From: Sulfurimonas sp.
Lineage (GTDB): Bacteria > Campylobacterota > Campylobacteria > Campylobacterales > Sulfurimonadaceae
Length of the DNA: 50,332 nt
Assembly (NCBI GenBank): GCA_013791885.1
Contig: VMSZ01000070.1
Span: 1 to 50,332, forward strand
Direction: 5' to 3'
Below are positions 36,618-45,960 of the stretch, one piece after another. Below the pieces are notes generated by a model. The model saw nothing but the letters and a program-made list of their open reading frames with translations, was not told where the DNA came from and did not search any database. Every line of letters starts with the position of its first letter. The first letter of the stretch is position 1. A program made the position numbers and the translations under genes.

Positions 36618-36709
36618 CAAGAGAACACCAACTAACATTTTAAGCATACCAATTCATTGCGTTTGGGGCTAAAATTTTCGAAACAGTAAAAAAGTTTAGG
36701 AGATTATAA

Positions 36710-37603
36710 ATGAAGATTAAAATTTCGTTAGAGTGGTTTTTAAACCCTGACCATTTACCAATGATAGCTGGTGTTGTAAGCGGAAAATACAAAGAAAAAG
36801 GGCTTGATGTAGAGATAATAGAGCCAAAAGAACATTATGACGGTTTTGAAGAGTTAAAAGCTGGTGCTATTGACATTCATTGTAATGAGCCGCTGCATTT
36901 GTTTGAGCACCACTTTGATGGCATCAAGTCTTTGGGATGTTTTTTTGAGACACGCGGCGGTGTTATGATTCGTGCGGATAGAGTCGAAAAACTCAGAGCA
37001 AACGGGAAAATAAAAATAACCACTCCGGCGTCAAATCCCGTAACAAATAAGATAGGTTTTGAAATCATCAAACGCTATGGCGAGAAAAACGGCTTTGTCA
37101 TAGAGCGAGAAAATGTAGAGTTTGTCGAGACCGATTTTTGGCACATTAACAACATGAAAAACGATGAGAGTTTTGATGGTGCTTGGCTCTGTTTTTACAA
37201 CTTTGAGGGTGTAGAGGCCGAGATGGAAGGTTTTGAGAACCTATTCATAGACCAGTTTGAATCGCCTTACCCGAACTTTTCAGCGCTTGAGTTTATGACT
37301 TCACAAAATATTATTGACAAAAAGGGTGAAGAGCTTTGCAAGTTTATAGAAGTTACAAATGAAATGGCAAGCTATCTAAAAACGCGTCCTATTGAAGCGC
37401 AGAGTATTTTTTATGATTACTCAAAACAAGATAAATCGCCTTTAATGGACAAAATAATTGTTGACACTTTGACGCGTTTTGAGACGGACATCAAAGCTGA
37501 TGGAGCGAGATGGAGAGAGTTGTATGAATTTTTAGAAGAACTAGAGCTTGTGAAACTAAATAACGAACAATATAAAAACATTTGGGAAATCCCAAACCAC
37601 TAA
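36710..37603 (+). CDS. THI5/NMT1-like (SsuA-type) binding-fold protein without signal peptide
   Basis: The 297-residue protein shows the NMT1/THI5 opening (SLEWFLNPDHLPMIAGVV, then GLDVEIIEP), the GAIDIHCNEP strand-loop, and the second lobe with FDGAWLCFYNFEG. Most bacterial relatives are secreted binding proteins for HMP-type pyrimidines or sulfonates. This one has no signal peptide or lipobox, and no ABC permease or ATPase is nearby, so it is probably cytoplasmic. Roles as an enzyme (yeast Thi5 makes HMP-P) or a ligand carrier are both open. A GGAG site at 36700-36703 supports the start. Confidence 0.7.
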   Translation: MKIKISLEWFLNPDHLPMIAGVVSGKYKEKGLDVEIIEPKEHYDGFEELKAGAIDIHCNEPLHLFEHHFDGIKSLGCFFETRGGVMIRADRVEKLRANGKIKITTPASNPVTNKIGFEIIKRYGEKNGFVIERENVEFVETDFWHINNMKNDESFDGAWLCFYNFEGVEAEMEGFENLFIDQFESPYPNFSALEFMTSQNIIDKKGEELCKFIEVTNEMASYLKTRPIEAQSIFYDYSKQDKSPLMDKIIVDTLTRFETDIKADGARWRELYEFLEELELVKLNNEQYKNIWEIPNH

Positions 37604-37618
37604 ACACAGGAGAAAAAA

Positions 37619-38071
37619 ATGAAAACATATGAAAAAACTTCGCTGATTGCCTGCACTCTTGAGGAGCTGTTTCGTTTTCATCTTGACTTAAATAACCTCA
37701 AAGCAATCACTCCAAAAGATACAAAAGTTACGCTCATTGGCGAGCTTTTTACTCCAAAAGAGGGAGATATTTTAAAGCTTAAAACCGTGAAAAATTTCAT
37801 CCCCATCATGTGGGAAGTTCAAATAGAGAAAGTTCAGGAGCCCCATTTACTTGTAGATTTAGCGCTCAAATCACCTTTTAAGTACTGGAAACATTCTCAT
37901 ATATTTACGCAAAAATCAAACGGGCTTTGCGAACTTAAAGATGTTGTGCATTATGAAGCTCCTTTTGGTTTTATTGGAAGCTTGTTTGACTTTTTTATTG
38001 TCCATGAATTGGCTAAAATGTTTGCGTATAGACACGAAGTGACACAAAAAATATTAGGAGGCAGAGGATGA
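37619..38071 (+). CDS. SRPBCC-fold (START-like) protein
   Basis: The 150-residue protein resembles the polyketide-cyclase/CoxG-like SRPBCC family: it begins YEKTSLIACTLEELFRFHLDLNN, continues with alternating strands, and ends with a long helix (VHELAKMFAYRHEV). The family binds hydrophobic ligands. The gene is 15 bases after the THI5-like gene and overlaps the glutathione peroxidase gene by 4 bases, so the three form an operon. A ligand or client relationship between them is not known. Confidence 0.75.
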   Translation: MKTYEKTSLIACTLEELFRFHLDLNNLKAITPKDTKVTLIGELFTPKEGDILKLKTVKNFIPIMWEVQIEKVQEPHLLVDLALKSPFKYWKHSHIFTQKSNGLCELKDVVHYEAPFGFIGSLFDFFIVHELAKMFAYRHEVTQKILGGRG

Positions 38072-38601
38072 AAAAGTTATTGATGCTTTTACTGCTCATG
38101 ACACAACTTTTTGGAGGCGAGGCTATGAATATTTACGATATAGAAGTTAAAAATATAGACGGACAAAGTGTGAAACTTGATAAATACAAGGGCAGAGTGA
38201 TGCTCATTGTAAACGTTGCTAGCCACTGCGGATACACAGGACAGTACGAAGGTCTTCAAAAACTTCATGAGAAGTACAATGAAAAAGGACTCAGCGTTTT
38301 AGGTTTTCCGTGCAATCAGTTTCTCTCACAAGAGCCGGGAACAGAGGAAGAGATTAAAAACTTTTGCATGAGTAAGTTTGGAGTTGCGTTTGATATGTTT
38401 GCAAAGATAGACGTCAACGGAGCAAATACGCATCCGCTCTACACATACTTAAAAGCAAACGCAAGCGGTCTTATGGGTTCGGAGATAATTAAGTGGAACT
38501 TTACAAAGTTTTTAGTGGACCGTGAGGGCAAAGTAATTGGGCGTTACGCGCCATCAAGAACGCCTGCTCAGATAGAAGCAGATATAGCAAAGCTCCTTTA
38601 A
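38068..38601 (+). CDS. Glutathione peroxidase-family thiol peroxidase, exported
   Basis: The 177-residue protein has a signal peptide (about residues 1-19) and then the GPx fold. The peroxidatic Cys is in NVASHCGYTGQY, in the position of Sec in animal enzymes. The conserved Gln-containing block GFPCNQFLSQEPG carries a second Cys, and WNFTKFLVDREG is the third motif. Cys-type bacterial GPx usually works with thioredoxin. Export to the periplasm is less common for this family and is inferred from the leader. Confidence 0.88.
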   Translation: MKKLLMLLLLMTQLFGGEAMNIYDIEVKNIDGQSVKLDKYKGRVMLIVNVASHCGYTGQYEGLQKLHEKYNEKGLSVLGFPCNQFLSQEPGTEEEIKNFCMSKFGVAFDMFAKIDVNGANTHPLYTYLKANASGLMGSEIIKWNFTKFLVDREGKVIGRYAPSRTPAQIEADIAKLL

Positions 38602-38647
38602 GAAATGAGACTTTTTAAGTATAATTTTCGAAAAAAAGGGAATGTGT

Positions 38648-40813
38648 ATGGCTGGTAATGATATTAAACTTCAAAATATCTCTAATTTTTTCAAAGATCC
38701 TATAAAAGAGAGTGATGGCTCACTCTTGGGATACAAAGTCAGTGAAGAAGATGCCGGAAAACTTAATGATTTATTAATTAAACTCAACGAAAGAAAAAAA
38801 AATCTTAAAGAAGCGCAGCGACTTGCCAATATAGGACACTGGGAATTGGACTTAGTCCATCATTCTCTTTACTGGTCAGATGAAGTTTATAGAATCTTTG
38901 GTCTTGAGCCACAAGAGTTTGGCGCCACTTATGAATCTTTTTTAAAACATATCCATCCAGACGATCATGACCTTGTCAACAATGCCTATATGAACTCTGT
39001 AGCAGATAAGAGTTCTTACCGTATCGTTCACAGGGTTTTAACCAAGCAAAATGAACTCAAATATGTAGAAGAGCGCTGCATACACAAACTAGATGACAAT
39101 GGCAATGTTGTGCGTTCCATAGGTACTGTTCATGACATTACAAAGACAGTCATATACGAAAAAGAGCTTGAACTCGCCTCAAATGTTTTTAAATACTCTA
39201 CAGATGCTATTGTTATTACCGATGCAGAAAATAAAATCGTCTCCGTAAATAACGCTTATGAAAAATAGACTCAATATTCAGCTCATGAAGTACTTGGAAA
39301 AGATCCGAAAATTTTGAGTTCAGGATGGGGCGATAAAGAGTTTTATCAAACCATGTGGAAGGGTATTGTTGAAGATGGATTTTGGCAGAGTGAAATATGG
39401 GATAGGAAAAAAGATGGCACCCTCTACGCTGCATTTCAGTCTATAGTCGCCGTACGAGATAAAGAGAATAAAATAGTCAACTATATAGCGATTTCTCATG
39501 ACATTACGGAGATGAAAAATAGAGAAAAAACTATACAGCAACTTGCCTTTTATGATTTTTTGACAAAGCTGCCCAATAGAAAACTTTTTGAACAAGAGGT
39601 GGAGAGTTTTATAAAGTCTTCACACTACTCCAATAAAACCTTTGCGATGCTTTTTTTGGATTTGGACAATTTTAAATGGGTGAATGACTCTTTGGGACAT
39701 CGCTTCGGAGATAAAGTGTTGGTAGAAGTGAGTAAAAAAATTAGTTCTGCAATATCGCAAGATTGCATTGCAGCGCGTCTTGGCGGTGATGAGTTTGTCA
39801 TTTTAGCGCCTTATGAAAAGAGCTTAAGTATCTCTCAGCTTGCCTCCAAGATTATAGAAGATGTAAGAGTTCCTTTGGTGGTAGAAGGCAAAGAGATAAA
39901 TGTAGGTTGGAGTATCGGGATTAGTCTTTTTCCTGAAAATGCTACCTCATATACGCTGCTGATGCAAAACGCAGATACCGCCATGTATGCAGCCAAAGCA
40001 AAAGGAAAAAATAACTTTAAATTTTTTGCCGATGAGATGAATAAGTCTGCAAAAGAGCGTCTTTTGATAGATACAAGACTCAGATATGCTACATCAAGCG
40101 CAGCTTTCACGCTCAATTATCAGCCAAAATATTCTTGTATCGAGAAACAGATCAAAGGTCTTGAAGCACTTATTAGATGGCAAGATCCGGTCCTAGGATT
40201 TGTCCCTCCGGATAAATTTATCCCTATAGCGGAAGAGTCAGGGTATATTTACGACATAGGTTTGTGGGTCATCAAAGAAGCACTTCGTGCACTCAAAGTT
40301 ATCCATTCAATAGATGCTTCGCTCACAATGGCCATCAATGTCTCAGGAAAGCAGCTAGAGAATAGTGACTTTTATGAGGATGTTGTTGCTATCGTGAGAG
40401 AGTCTGCTATCGCTACGGAAAAAATTGAGTTTGAAATCACTGAAACTGCCATCATGGAGAATATCCAAAGCGTTGTTCCTATTTTGCAAAAGATAAAAGA
40501 GTTCGGCATAAAAATCTCGATAGATGATTTTGGAACAGGATACTCTTCAATGGCGTACTTGAAAAAATTGCCATTAGATAGCCTTAAAATAGATAGAGCG
40601 TTCATTATGGATCTTGAAAAAGATGAAGAAGACAGAGCTATAGTTCAAGCTATTTTGGCCCTCAGTAATGCTTTAAATCTCACGACCATTGCCGAAGGTG
40701 TTGAGAAAATTGAACATAAAGAGATTTTAGAAGAGATGGGCTGCAATATCTACCAAGGCTACCTTTACTCGAAGCCTCTTGATCTCAATGCCTTACTGGA
40801 GTTTATGAGCTGA
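38648..40813 (+). pseudogene. PAS-PAS-GGDEF-EAL protein interrupted by one in-frame TAG
   Basis: Start ATG 38648 follows AAGGG (38636-38640). The frame encodes a PAS domain (about 55-175) and the start of a second PAS domain, then meets TAG at 39266-39268 within VSVNNAYEK-stop-TQYSAHEVLGK. The same frame continues without shift into the rest of the PAS domain, a GGDEF domain with ARLGGDEFVIL and an EAL domain with EALIRW and DDFGTGYSSMAYL. The stop replaces one residue that is usually Ile or Leu in this motif (EKITGYS). The whole would be about 721 residues. The downstream part has no good start except TTG 39314 with a weak site. Both catalytic signatures are intact, so the damage looks recent, or it is a sequence error. 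Confidence 0.85.
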
Positions 40814-40876
40814 CAAAAAAGCACTACAAATAAAAGCTTGTTCAGACTATAATAGTTTTAAAATAAGGAGTATCTC

Positions 40877-41140
40877 ATGTTAAAAGATTTAATCTACACA
40901 GGAATAGGCGCAGTGGCGGTTTTGAAAGAAAAAGTTGAAGCTGAAGTTAAAAAACTTGAAGCTGAGGGTAAACTCAAAACAACAGACGCCAAGAGTTTTT
41001 TAGAGTCTATTGAGACGAAGGGCAAAGAGGAAGAAGCAAAGTTTAAAGAACAACTTAAAACTACTCTTAAAGAGGTAATTGATGAGCTTGGTCTTGCGAC
41101 AAAAGAGGACTTGCAAAAGCTCAAAGAGGATTTAAAATAA
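40877..41140 (+). CDS. Small phasin/PhaF-like coiled-coil protein
   Basis: The 87-residue protein has a short hydrophobic N-terminus (about residues 3-17) and a long charged helix ending LGLATKEDLQKLKEDLK, which is similar to the tail of PhaF-type granule proteins. Small proteins of this shape are often found before AarF/UbiB-type kinases. The gene lies 8 bases before such a kinase. Whether the cell stores polyhydroxyalkanoate is not shown. AAGGAG at 40864-40869 is a good ribosome site. Confidence 0.65.
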   Translation: MLKDLIYTGIGAVAVLKEKVEAEVKKLEAEGKLKTTDAKSFLESIETKGKEEEAKFKEQLKTTLKEVIDELGLATKEDLQKLKEDLK

Positions 41141-41148
41141 ACTCTTTT

Positions 41149-42693
41149 TTGTACACACTCAAATACTATTCGCCCTCAAGGGTATATAGAGTTTTTACTT
41201 TTTTACTGACTATTTATTTGGTCATAAAAAAGAAAAAAAGCTTTTTGGGTTTTACGCCATTAGCACCGTTAGAGCTCAAGAAAACCATTATTTATTTGGG
41301 TGCGAGCTTCATTAAACTCGCTCAGGTTTTGGCAACTCGCTCAGACTTTTTTGACAAAGAGTATCTTGATGAGCTCAAAGAGCTCCATGACGCCCTGCCG
41401 CCGATGAGCGAGAAGGATTTTGAGGAAGTTTTCAAGCGCGCATTTGCTCATGATGCTTTTAAGAGTTTTGAGCAAAAACCTATAGCTTCCGCCTCCATCG
41501 GGCAAGTCCACATCGCATACACGCATGAGGGCGAGAAGGTGGCTGTGAAACTGCGTCGAAAAAATATCTACGCTCAAGTGATGGCAGATATCCGCATCAT
41601 CAACTCTTTTAATACGCTTTTTAAACCGCTTTTTTCGCACTATACAAAAAATTCCATAGAAGCGGTCATAAGCGAGTTTTCAAAGATGATAAAAGAAGAA
41701 GTAAGTCTCAACCAAGAGCTTAAAAATCTTCTCAAATTCTCTGGAGTTTACAAAGACGCAGGCGTAAAATTTCCAACTCCATACCCTACACTTTGTAGTG
41801 ATGACGCCCTTGTCATGAGCTACGAAGAGGGTTTTCGTTTTGATGACAAAGAGAGCATTTTTGCCAACAACATTGACTTTAGGGCTATCATCGCAAAACT
41901 TGTAGATTTTTACACAACGCAGATGCTCATTAATGGTTATTTTCATGCCGATCCGCATCCGGGAAATCTGCTTGTAAGTAAAGAAGGTGAGCTGATTTTG
42001 CTTGACTTTGGAATGGTTAAAACCGTACCAAACAACTCTCGTGTGGCAATTATTGAGCTCATTAAAGCAGCCAACGAGCAAGACTATGAGCGCTACATTG
42101 CCGCAAACAAAAAGCTGGGAACCATCGCCTATGAAGCTCCGACGGCTGAACTGGCAGAGTTTACGGCAAAAATGTTTGAGATATTTTCAAACGACAATCT
42201 CGACAGTGAATCTATGCAGCAACTTGCCTTTGATGTGCTTGAGTCTACAAGAGATTTACCTTTTAAACTTCCAAGTGATGCTATCTACATCTTGCGAGTG
42301 AGCGCCATCATCGAGGGTTTAGGGACGACTTACATAGAAAATTTTAACGGTGTCAAAGACATCTTACCGATTTTGCAAAAGAACATTCCAAGAGCTTTGG
42401 GAGCAAAAGAAGGCATCCTTGAAACACTCTTAGAAGAGATAAAAGAGCTGCCTTTCATTGCCAAAGATTTTAAATCCGCCATCAAAAAAATAAGCTCGGA
42501 TGAACTCAGAGTTGAACTCTCAAACGACCAGTTGGAGTGGATAAAAAAAGATGTAAAAACGCAGGTAAAATCCTACGCAATCTCATTTTCGCTGATGCTC
42601 GGCGGCGTTTTTGTTTTAGTGTACGAGAGAGAGTACAAAGAGCTAGCCGTGGGGCTTTTTGTCTTTGGTGTGGCGAGAATACTCTATAAATAA
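41149..42693 (+). CDS. ABC1/UbiB-family atypical kinase
   Basis: The 514-residue protein has the UbiB/ADCK core: FIKLAQVLATRSDFF in the KxGQ position, the Ala-rich loop ASASIGQVH, the Lys in VAVKLRRKNI, the HADPHPGNLL catalytic loop, and LLDFGMV. Two C-terminal membrane segments follow (about 472-490 and 492-512). KxGQ reads KLAQ, with Ala for Gly. The family acts in quinone-related lipid metabolism, and this phylum uses menaquinone. The start is TTG 41149, close behind the phasin-like gene. Confidence 0.85.
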   Translation: MYTLKYYSPSRVYRVFTFLLTIYLVIKKKKSFLGFTPLAPLELKKTIIYLGASFIKLAQVLATRSDFFDKEYLDELKELHDALPPMSEKDFEEVFKRAFAHDAFKSFEQKPIASASIGQVHIAYTHEGEKVAVKLRRKNIYAQVMADIRIINSFNTLFKPLFSHYTKNSIEAVISEFSKMIKEEVSLNQELKNLLKFSGVYKDAGVKFPTPYPTLCSDDALVMSYEEGFRFDDKESIFANNIDFRAIIAKLVDFYTTQMLINGYFHADPHPGNLLVSKEGELILLDFGMVKTVPNNSRVAIIELIKAANEQDYERYIAANKKLGTIAYEAPTAELAEFTAKMFEIFSNDNLDSESMQQLAFDVLESTRDLPFKLPSDAIYILRVSAIIEGLGTTYIENFNGVKDILPILQKNIPRALGAKEGILETLLEEIKELPFIAKDFKSAIKKISSDELRVELSNDQLEWIKKDVKTQVKSYAISFSLMLGGVFVLVYEREYKELAVGLFVFGVARILYK

Positions 42694-42932
42694 AAGGCAT
42701 AGATGTCAATAAAACGCAGCGAAAGAGTGGATTTACCCCGCTCATGTGTGCGGCATGTTATGGACGAAACGAGGTTGTAAAAATCTTGCTAGAGAGCGGC
42801 GCCGACAAAGATGCCACTGATGCAAAAGGGCTAAGTGCCACGGATTTTGCCAGAAAAATGAATAAAAAAAGCATCCTCAAACTGCTTGACTATGATGAAA
42901 ATGCGCCGAAAAATGTGACTTATGCAAGGTAA
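42690..42932 (+). pseudogene. Ankyrin-repeat remnant
   Basis: From 42690 the frame reads KGIDVNKTQRKSGFTPLMCA, then AACYGRNEVVKILLESGADK and a following repeat (DATDAKGLSATDFARKM). These are classic ankyrin repeats, but the frame begins inside a repeat (GIDVN) right after a stop, with no ATG, GTG or TTG before the repeat. The first possible start is ATG 42744, which would cut the first repeat. An ATG at 42703 is in another frame. It looks like the C-terminal end of a longer ankyrin gene whose front was lost next to the kinase gene. Confidence 0.7.
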
Positions 42933-42982
42933 AAAGATTTCCTGATACAATAAAATCTAATTATTGAATCTCAAGGGTGAAG

Positions 42983-43990
42983 ATGAAGAAAAAAGTTATT
43001 ATTATCGGGGCAGGGCTTAGTGGCGTTTATCTCTCTTATTTACTTCAAGAGAGGTATGAAGTTACAATTTTAGAAGCCAGAGAGAGAACGGGCGGGCGTA
43101 TTTTCAGCTATGGCTCTCACGACCTTGGACCTTCTTGGATCTGGTCACATCAAAAAAATATTTTAAAACTTCTGAGTGAATTAAAGCTCGAACTTTTCTC
43201 TCAATACACAAAGGGGTATGCTCTCTATGATGCCCAGCCAAAAGTGCAAACCTTTCACCCGCAACCCTCAGCTCCCTCTGCAAGAGTAAAGGGTTCTCTC
43301 AGTATGCTCATAGAAAAACTACAAGAAAAACTCTCACAGACTAAAATTATCCTCTCCCAAGAAGTTCTAAGCGTACGACAAAACGCAGAGGGCGTTACAG
43401 TTACAACAGCTACGGAGATTTACGAGGCAGACTATGCTATTGTTACGTTGCCTCCAAGACTTTGCGCTACCCTAGAGTATGAACCACAACTTCCCTTGGC
43501 TTTAAAAGAGAAGATGCTTCAAACGCAGACATGGATGGGAAACAGTATGAAATGTGTCATAGAGTTTGAGAGCGCTTTTTGGCGAGAGCGCGGACTCAGC
43601 GGTTTTATGTTCTCAAACCAAGGCCCAATTGCTGAGATGCACGATGCCTGCAGCGAAGATAAAGCCGCTTTGTTTGGCTTTGTGCACTCAAATGCATCTA
43701 TGCAAACTTTTCAAGAGGATGTAAAAGCACAGCTTATGCGAGTATTTGGCATCAAAAAAGAGGCGATTTTGGAGATTTATTTTGTAGATTGGAGAAGAGA
43801 GAAATTCACCTCCAGCGATCAAGATGCAAAACCTCTGAGCGCGCATCCTTCGTATGGCATAGATACAAGCAGTTATGAGGGACGAGTCTTTTTTAGCTCT
43901 ACGGAGTTTTCTTATCAAGAGGGTGGGTATCTTGAAGGTGCTGTTATGAACGCACAAAAGATTGCCGCGTCGTTTCACTCCTCACAATGA
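42983..43990 (+). CDS. Flavin-containing amine oxidase-family protein
   Basis: ATG 42983 is preferred over GTG 42977, because AAGGG (42973-42977) overlaps the GTG. The 335-residue protein has the FAD-binding GAGLSGVYLSYLL, EARERTGGRIFSYG and the C-terminal FAD segment (STEFSYQEGGYLEGAVMNA). It is shorter than typical amine oxidases (about 430-500), with a reduced substrate domain. The substrate is unknown. Confidence 0.8.
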   Translation: MKKKVIIIGAGLSGVYLSYLLQERYEVTILEARERTGGRIFSYGSHDLGPSWIWSHQKNILKLLSELKLELFSQYTKGYALYDAQPKVQTFHPQPSAPSARVKGSLSMLIEKLQEKLSQTKIILSQEVLSVRQNAEGVTVTTATEIYEADYAIVTLPPRLCATLEYEPQLPLALKEKMLQTQTWMGNSMKCVIEFESAFWRERGLSGFMFSNQGPIAEMHDACSEDKAALFGFVHSNASMQTFQEDVKAQLMRVFGIKKEAILEIYFVDWRREKFTSSDQDAKPLSAHPSYGIDTSSYEGRVFFSSTEFSYQEGGYLEGAVMNAQKIAASFHSSQ

Positions 43991-44096
43991 GCAAACGCAG
44001 TCATTTCGAGCTACACACAAATAAACTAACAAATTAAGCCTACTAAAAACACACTCCAAGGGTTAAGATAACATACACCATTAGAGGAATGATGAT

Positions 44097-44609
44097 ATGT
44101 TTTCAGCAACCACAAAATTAGACGCAACTTGCCACTCACAACCAAGACCAACGGTTTTGCTTACTTGCGCGGACAATATTATGCCACTCTCCTGGCATAT
44201 GCCAATTTCTAAAGAGCCTTTTCGTTATGCAATCTGTGTGCGTGATGAAAACTACAGCTATGATTTACTGCACAAACACAGAGAGTTTGCCCTAAACTTT
44301 TTAGACTACTCTTTTGTGGAAGCGCACCAAAAAACAGGTTCTCTTCACGGAAGAGGCATGAACAAGTTCAAAGAGAGCGGTCTAAGTAAAAAAAGCGCAA
44401 TGAGTATCAGCTCGAAACTCATAAAAGAAGCGTATATGATTTATGAGTGCTCTGTTATCGACATTCTCAACTACGGCGACCATGATGTTTTCATAGCCAA
44501 TGTCAATATTATTCTCAACAAACAAGACAAAGAGGTCTCGCCTACACTTTTTATGGGCAGGGGTGTTTACGAGACAACATCTAAAAATCCTATACAGTTA
44601 CAAAGGTAA
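44097..44609 (+). CDS. Flavin reductase-like (FMN-binding split-barrel) protein
   Basis: The 170-residue protein has the flavin reductase-like pattern: [10 protein letters not shown] early, [21 protein letters not shown], and [13 protein letters not shown]. The fold binds FMN and often supplies reduced flavin. The ATG at 44097 has GAGG at 44083-44086. It runs into trpB, 4 bases downstream, but no shared role is evident. Confidence 0.8.
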   Translation: MFSATTKLDATCHSQPRPTVLLTCADNIMPLSWHMPISKEPFRYAICVRDENYSYDLLHKHREFALNFLDYSFVEAHQKTGSLHGRGMNKFKESGLSKKSAMSISSKLIKEAYMIYECSVIDILNYGDHDVFIANVNIILNKQDKEVSPTLFMGRGVYETTSKNPIQLQR

Positions 44610-44613
44610 AACC

Positions 44614-45822
44614 ATGCAAGATTACATCCCCACAGCCTTTGATTTTGACCCCGATGCGCGAGGCCATTTTGGTATTTTTGGCGGAAGATTTGTTCCTGAA
44701 ACGCTCATGCCTGCTCTTTTAGAGCTAGATGCAGAGTATAAAAAAGTGCGTTTCGATGAGGAGTTTTGGGCGGAGGTCAATTATTATTTGCGAGAATATG
44801 TCGGCCGTCCTTCACCGCTTTATAGGGCAGCATCTCTCTCAAAAGAGCTTGGCGCTGAGGTCTATCTTAAACGCGAGGACTTAAACCACACAGGCGCCCA
44901 CAAGATAAACAACACCATCGCCCAAGGTCTGCTTGCTAAACGCATGGGTAAAACAAAGATTATAGCCGAGACGGGAGCAGGTCAACATGGCGTTGCTTCT
45001 GCTACGGTTGCGGCACTTATGGGTTTAGAGTGTGAAGTTTTTATGGGGGCAAAAGATGTGGCACGCCAAGAGTTGAATGTTTTTCGCATGAAGCTTTTAG
45101 GGGCAAAAGTGCATTCGGTTGAGAGCGGAAGTAAAACACTTAAAGATGCTATGAACGACGCCATCCGCCACTGGGTGACAAACGCAAGAGATACTTTTTA
45201 TGTCATAGGAACGGCGGCAGGCCCGCATCCTTACCCGCTTATGGTGCGTGATTTTCAAGCCATCATTTCTAAAGAAGCCAAAGAACAAATTTTGCAAAAA
45301 ACCGGAGCGATGCCTGATATGGTTGTCGCCTGCATAGGCGGCGGCAGTAACGCCCTTGGAATGTTTGCGCACTTTATTAACGAAGAAAAAACTCAGTGTA
45401 TTGGCATAGAAGCGGGCGGTCATGGGCTTGAAAGCGGTAAACATGGAGCGAGTCTGGCGCTTGGACGGCCTGGAATTTTGCATGGACAGCTGAGTTATTT
45501 ATTACAAAGCGCGGATGGGCAAATAGACGAAGCGCACTCTATTTCCGCAGGTTTGGACTATCCGGGCATTGGGCCCGAACACTCCTACCTCATGGAACAG
45601 GGCAAGGTGATGTATGACTCTGTAACAGACGACGAGGCGATGGAAGCTTTTGTCTGGCTCTCTCGTGCTGAGGGAATTGTCCCTGCGTTTGAGAGCGCTC
45701 ATGCCATTGCGTATCTTAAAAAGATTCCAAAAGAGGAGATAAAGGGCAAGGTAATCATCATCAGTCTCTCAGGCAGAGGCGACAAAGATATGCCTCAGGC
45801 GATGGAAATATTGAAGCTATAA
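44614..45822 (+). CDS. trpB: Tryptophan synthase beta subunit
   Basis: ATG 44614 follows AAAGGT (44602-44607); an overlapping frame back to 44500 is only the shadow of the previous gene. The 402-residue protein is a canonical Trp[21 protein letters not shown] lysine in [32 protein letters not shown] and the final SGRGDKDM. It joins indole to serine. No trpA or other trp gene is adjacent. Confidence 0.95.
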   Translation: MQDYIPTAFDFDPDARGHFGIFGGRFVPETLMPALLELDAEYKKVRFDEEFWAEVNYYLREYVGRPSPLYRAASLSKELGAEVYLKREDLNHTGAHKINNTIAQGLLAKRMGKTKIIAETGAGQHGVASATVAALMGLECEVFMGAKDVARQELNVFRMKLLGAKVHSVESGSKTLKDAMNDAIRHWVTNARDTFYVIGTAAGPHPYPLMVRDFQAIISKEAKEQILQKTGAMPDMVVACIGGGSNALGMFAHFINEEKTQCIGIEAGGHGLESGKHGASLALGRPGILHGQLSYLLQSADGQIDEAHSISAGLDYPGIGPEHSYLMEQGKVMYDSVTDDEAMEAFVWLSRAEGIVPAFESAHAIAYLKKIPKEEIKGKVIIISLSGRGDKDMPQAMEILKL

Positions 45823-45823
45823 T

Positions 45824-45860
45824 CTATTAGGGTATCTTTTTTAAAAGAGAACTCTAATAG
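45824..45860 (+). terminator. Hairpin after trpB
   Basis: CTATTAG (45824-45830) pairs with CTAATAG (45854-45860), and TCTTTT (45835-45840) pairs with AAAAGA (45843-45848), with a small internal bulge. It starts 2 bases after the trpB stop. The rest of the gap to 45960 is AT-rich and probably carries the hemH promoter. Confidence 0.6.
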
Positions 45861-45960
45861 TAAAATCAAAAATTTAAACTTTCCAAAAAACCAACCGACA
45901 AATACCTACTACAAACAAATCCTTCATTCCTATAAAATAAAATAAAAATTGAGGTCTAAG

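Noticed and set aside
36549-36709. Possible TPP riboswitch before the THI5-like gene
   Set aside because: None of the conserved TPP motifs (CUGAGA, ACCUGAUCUGGAUAAUGCC-like) is present; the sequence is AT-rich plus a REP-like hairpin.
41680-42081. 133-codon frame antisense to the UbiB-type kinase
   Set aside because: Cysteine-, phenylalanine- and valine-rich translation typical of an antisense shadow; no ribosome site.
42703-42780. ATG at 42703 as start of the ankyrin gene
   Set aside because: It is in a different frame from the ankyrin repeats and ends after 25 codons.
44500-44613. N-terminal extension of TrpB by 38 residues
   Set aside because: It overlaps the flavin reductase-like gene in another frame and the usual TrpB length and ribosome site match ATG 44614.
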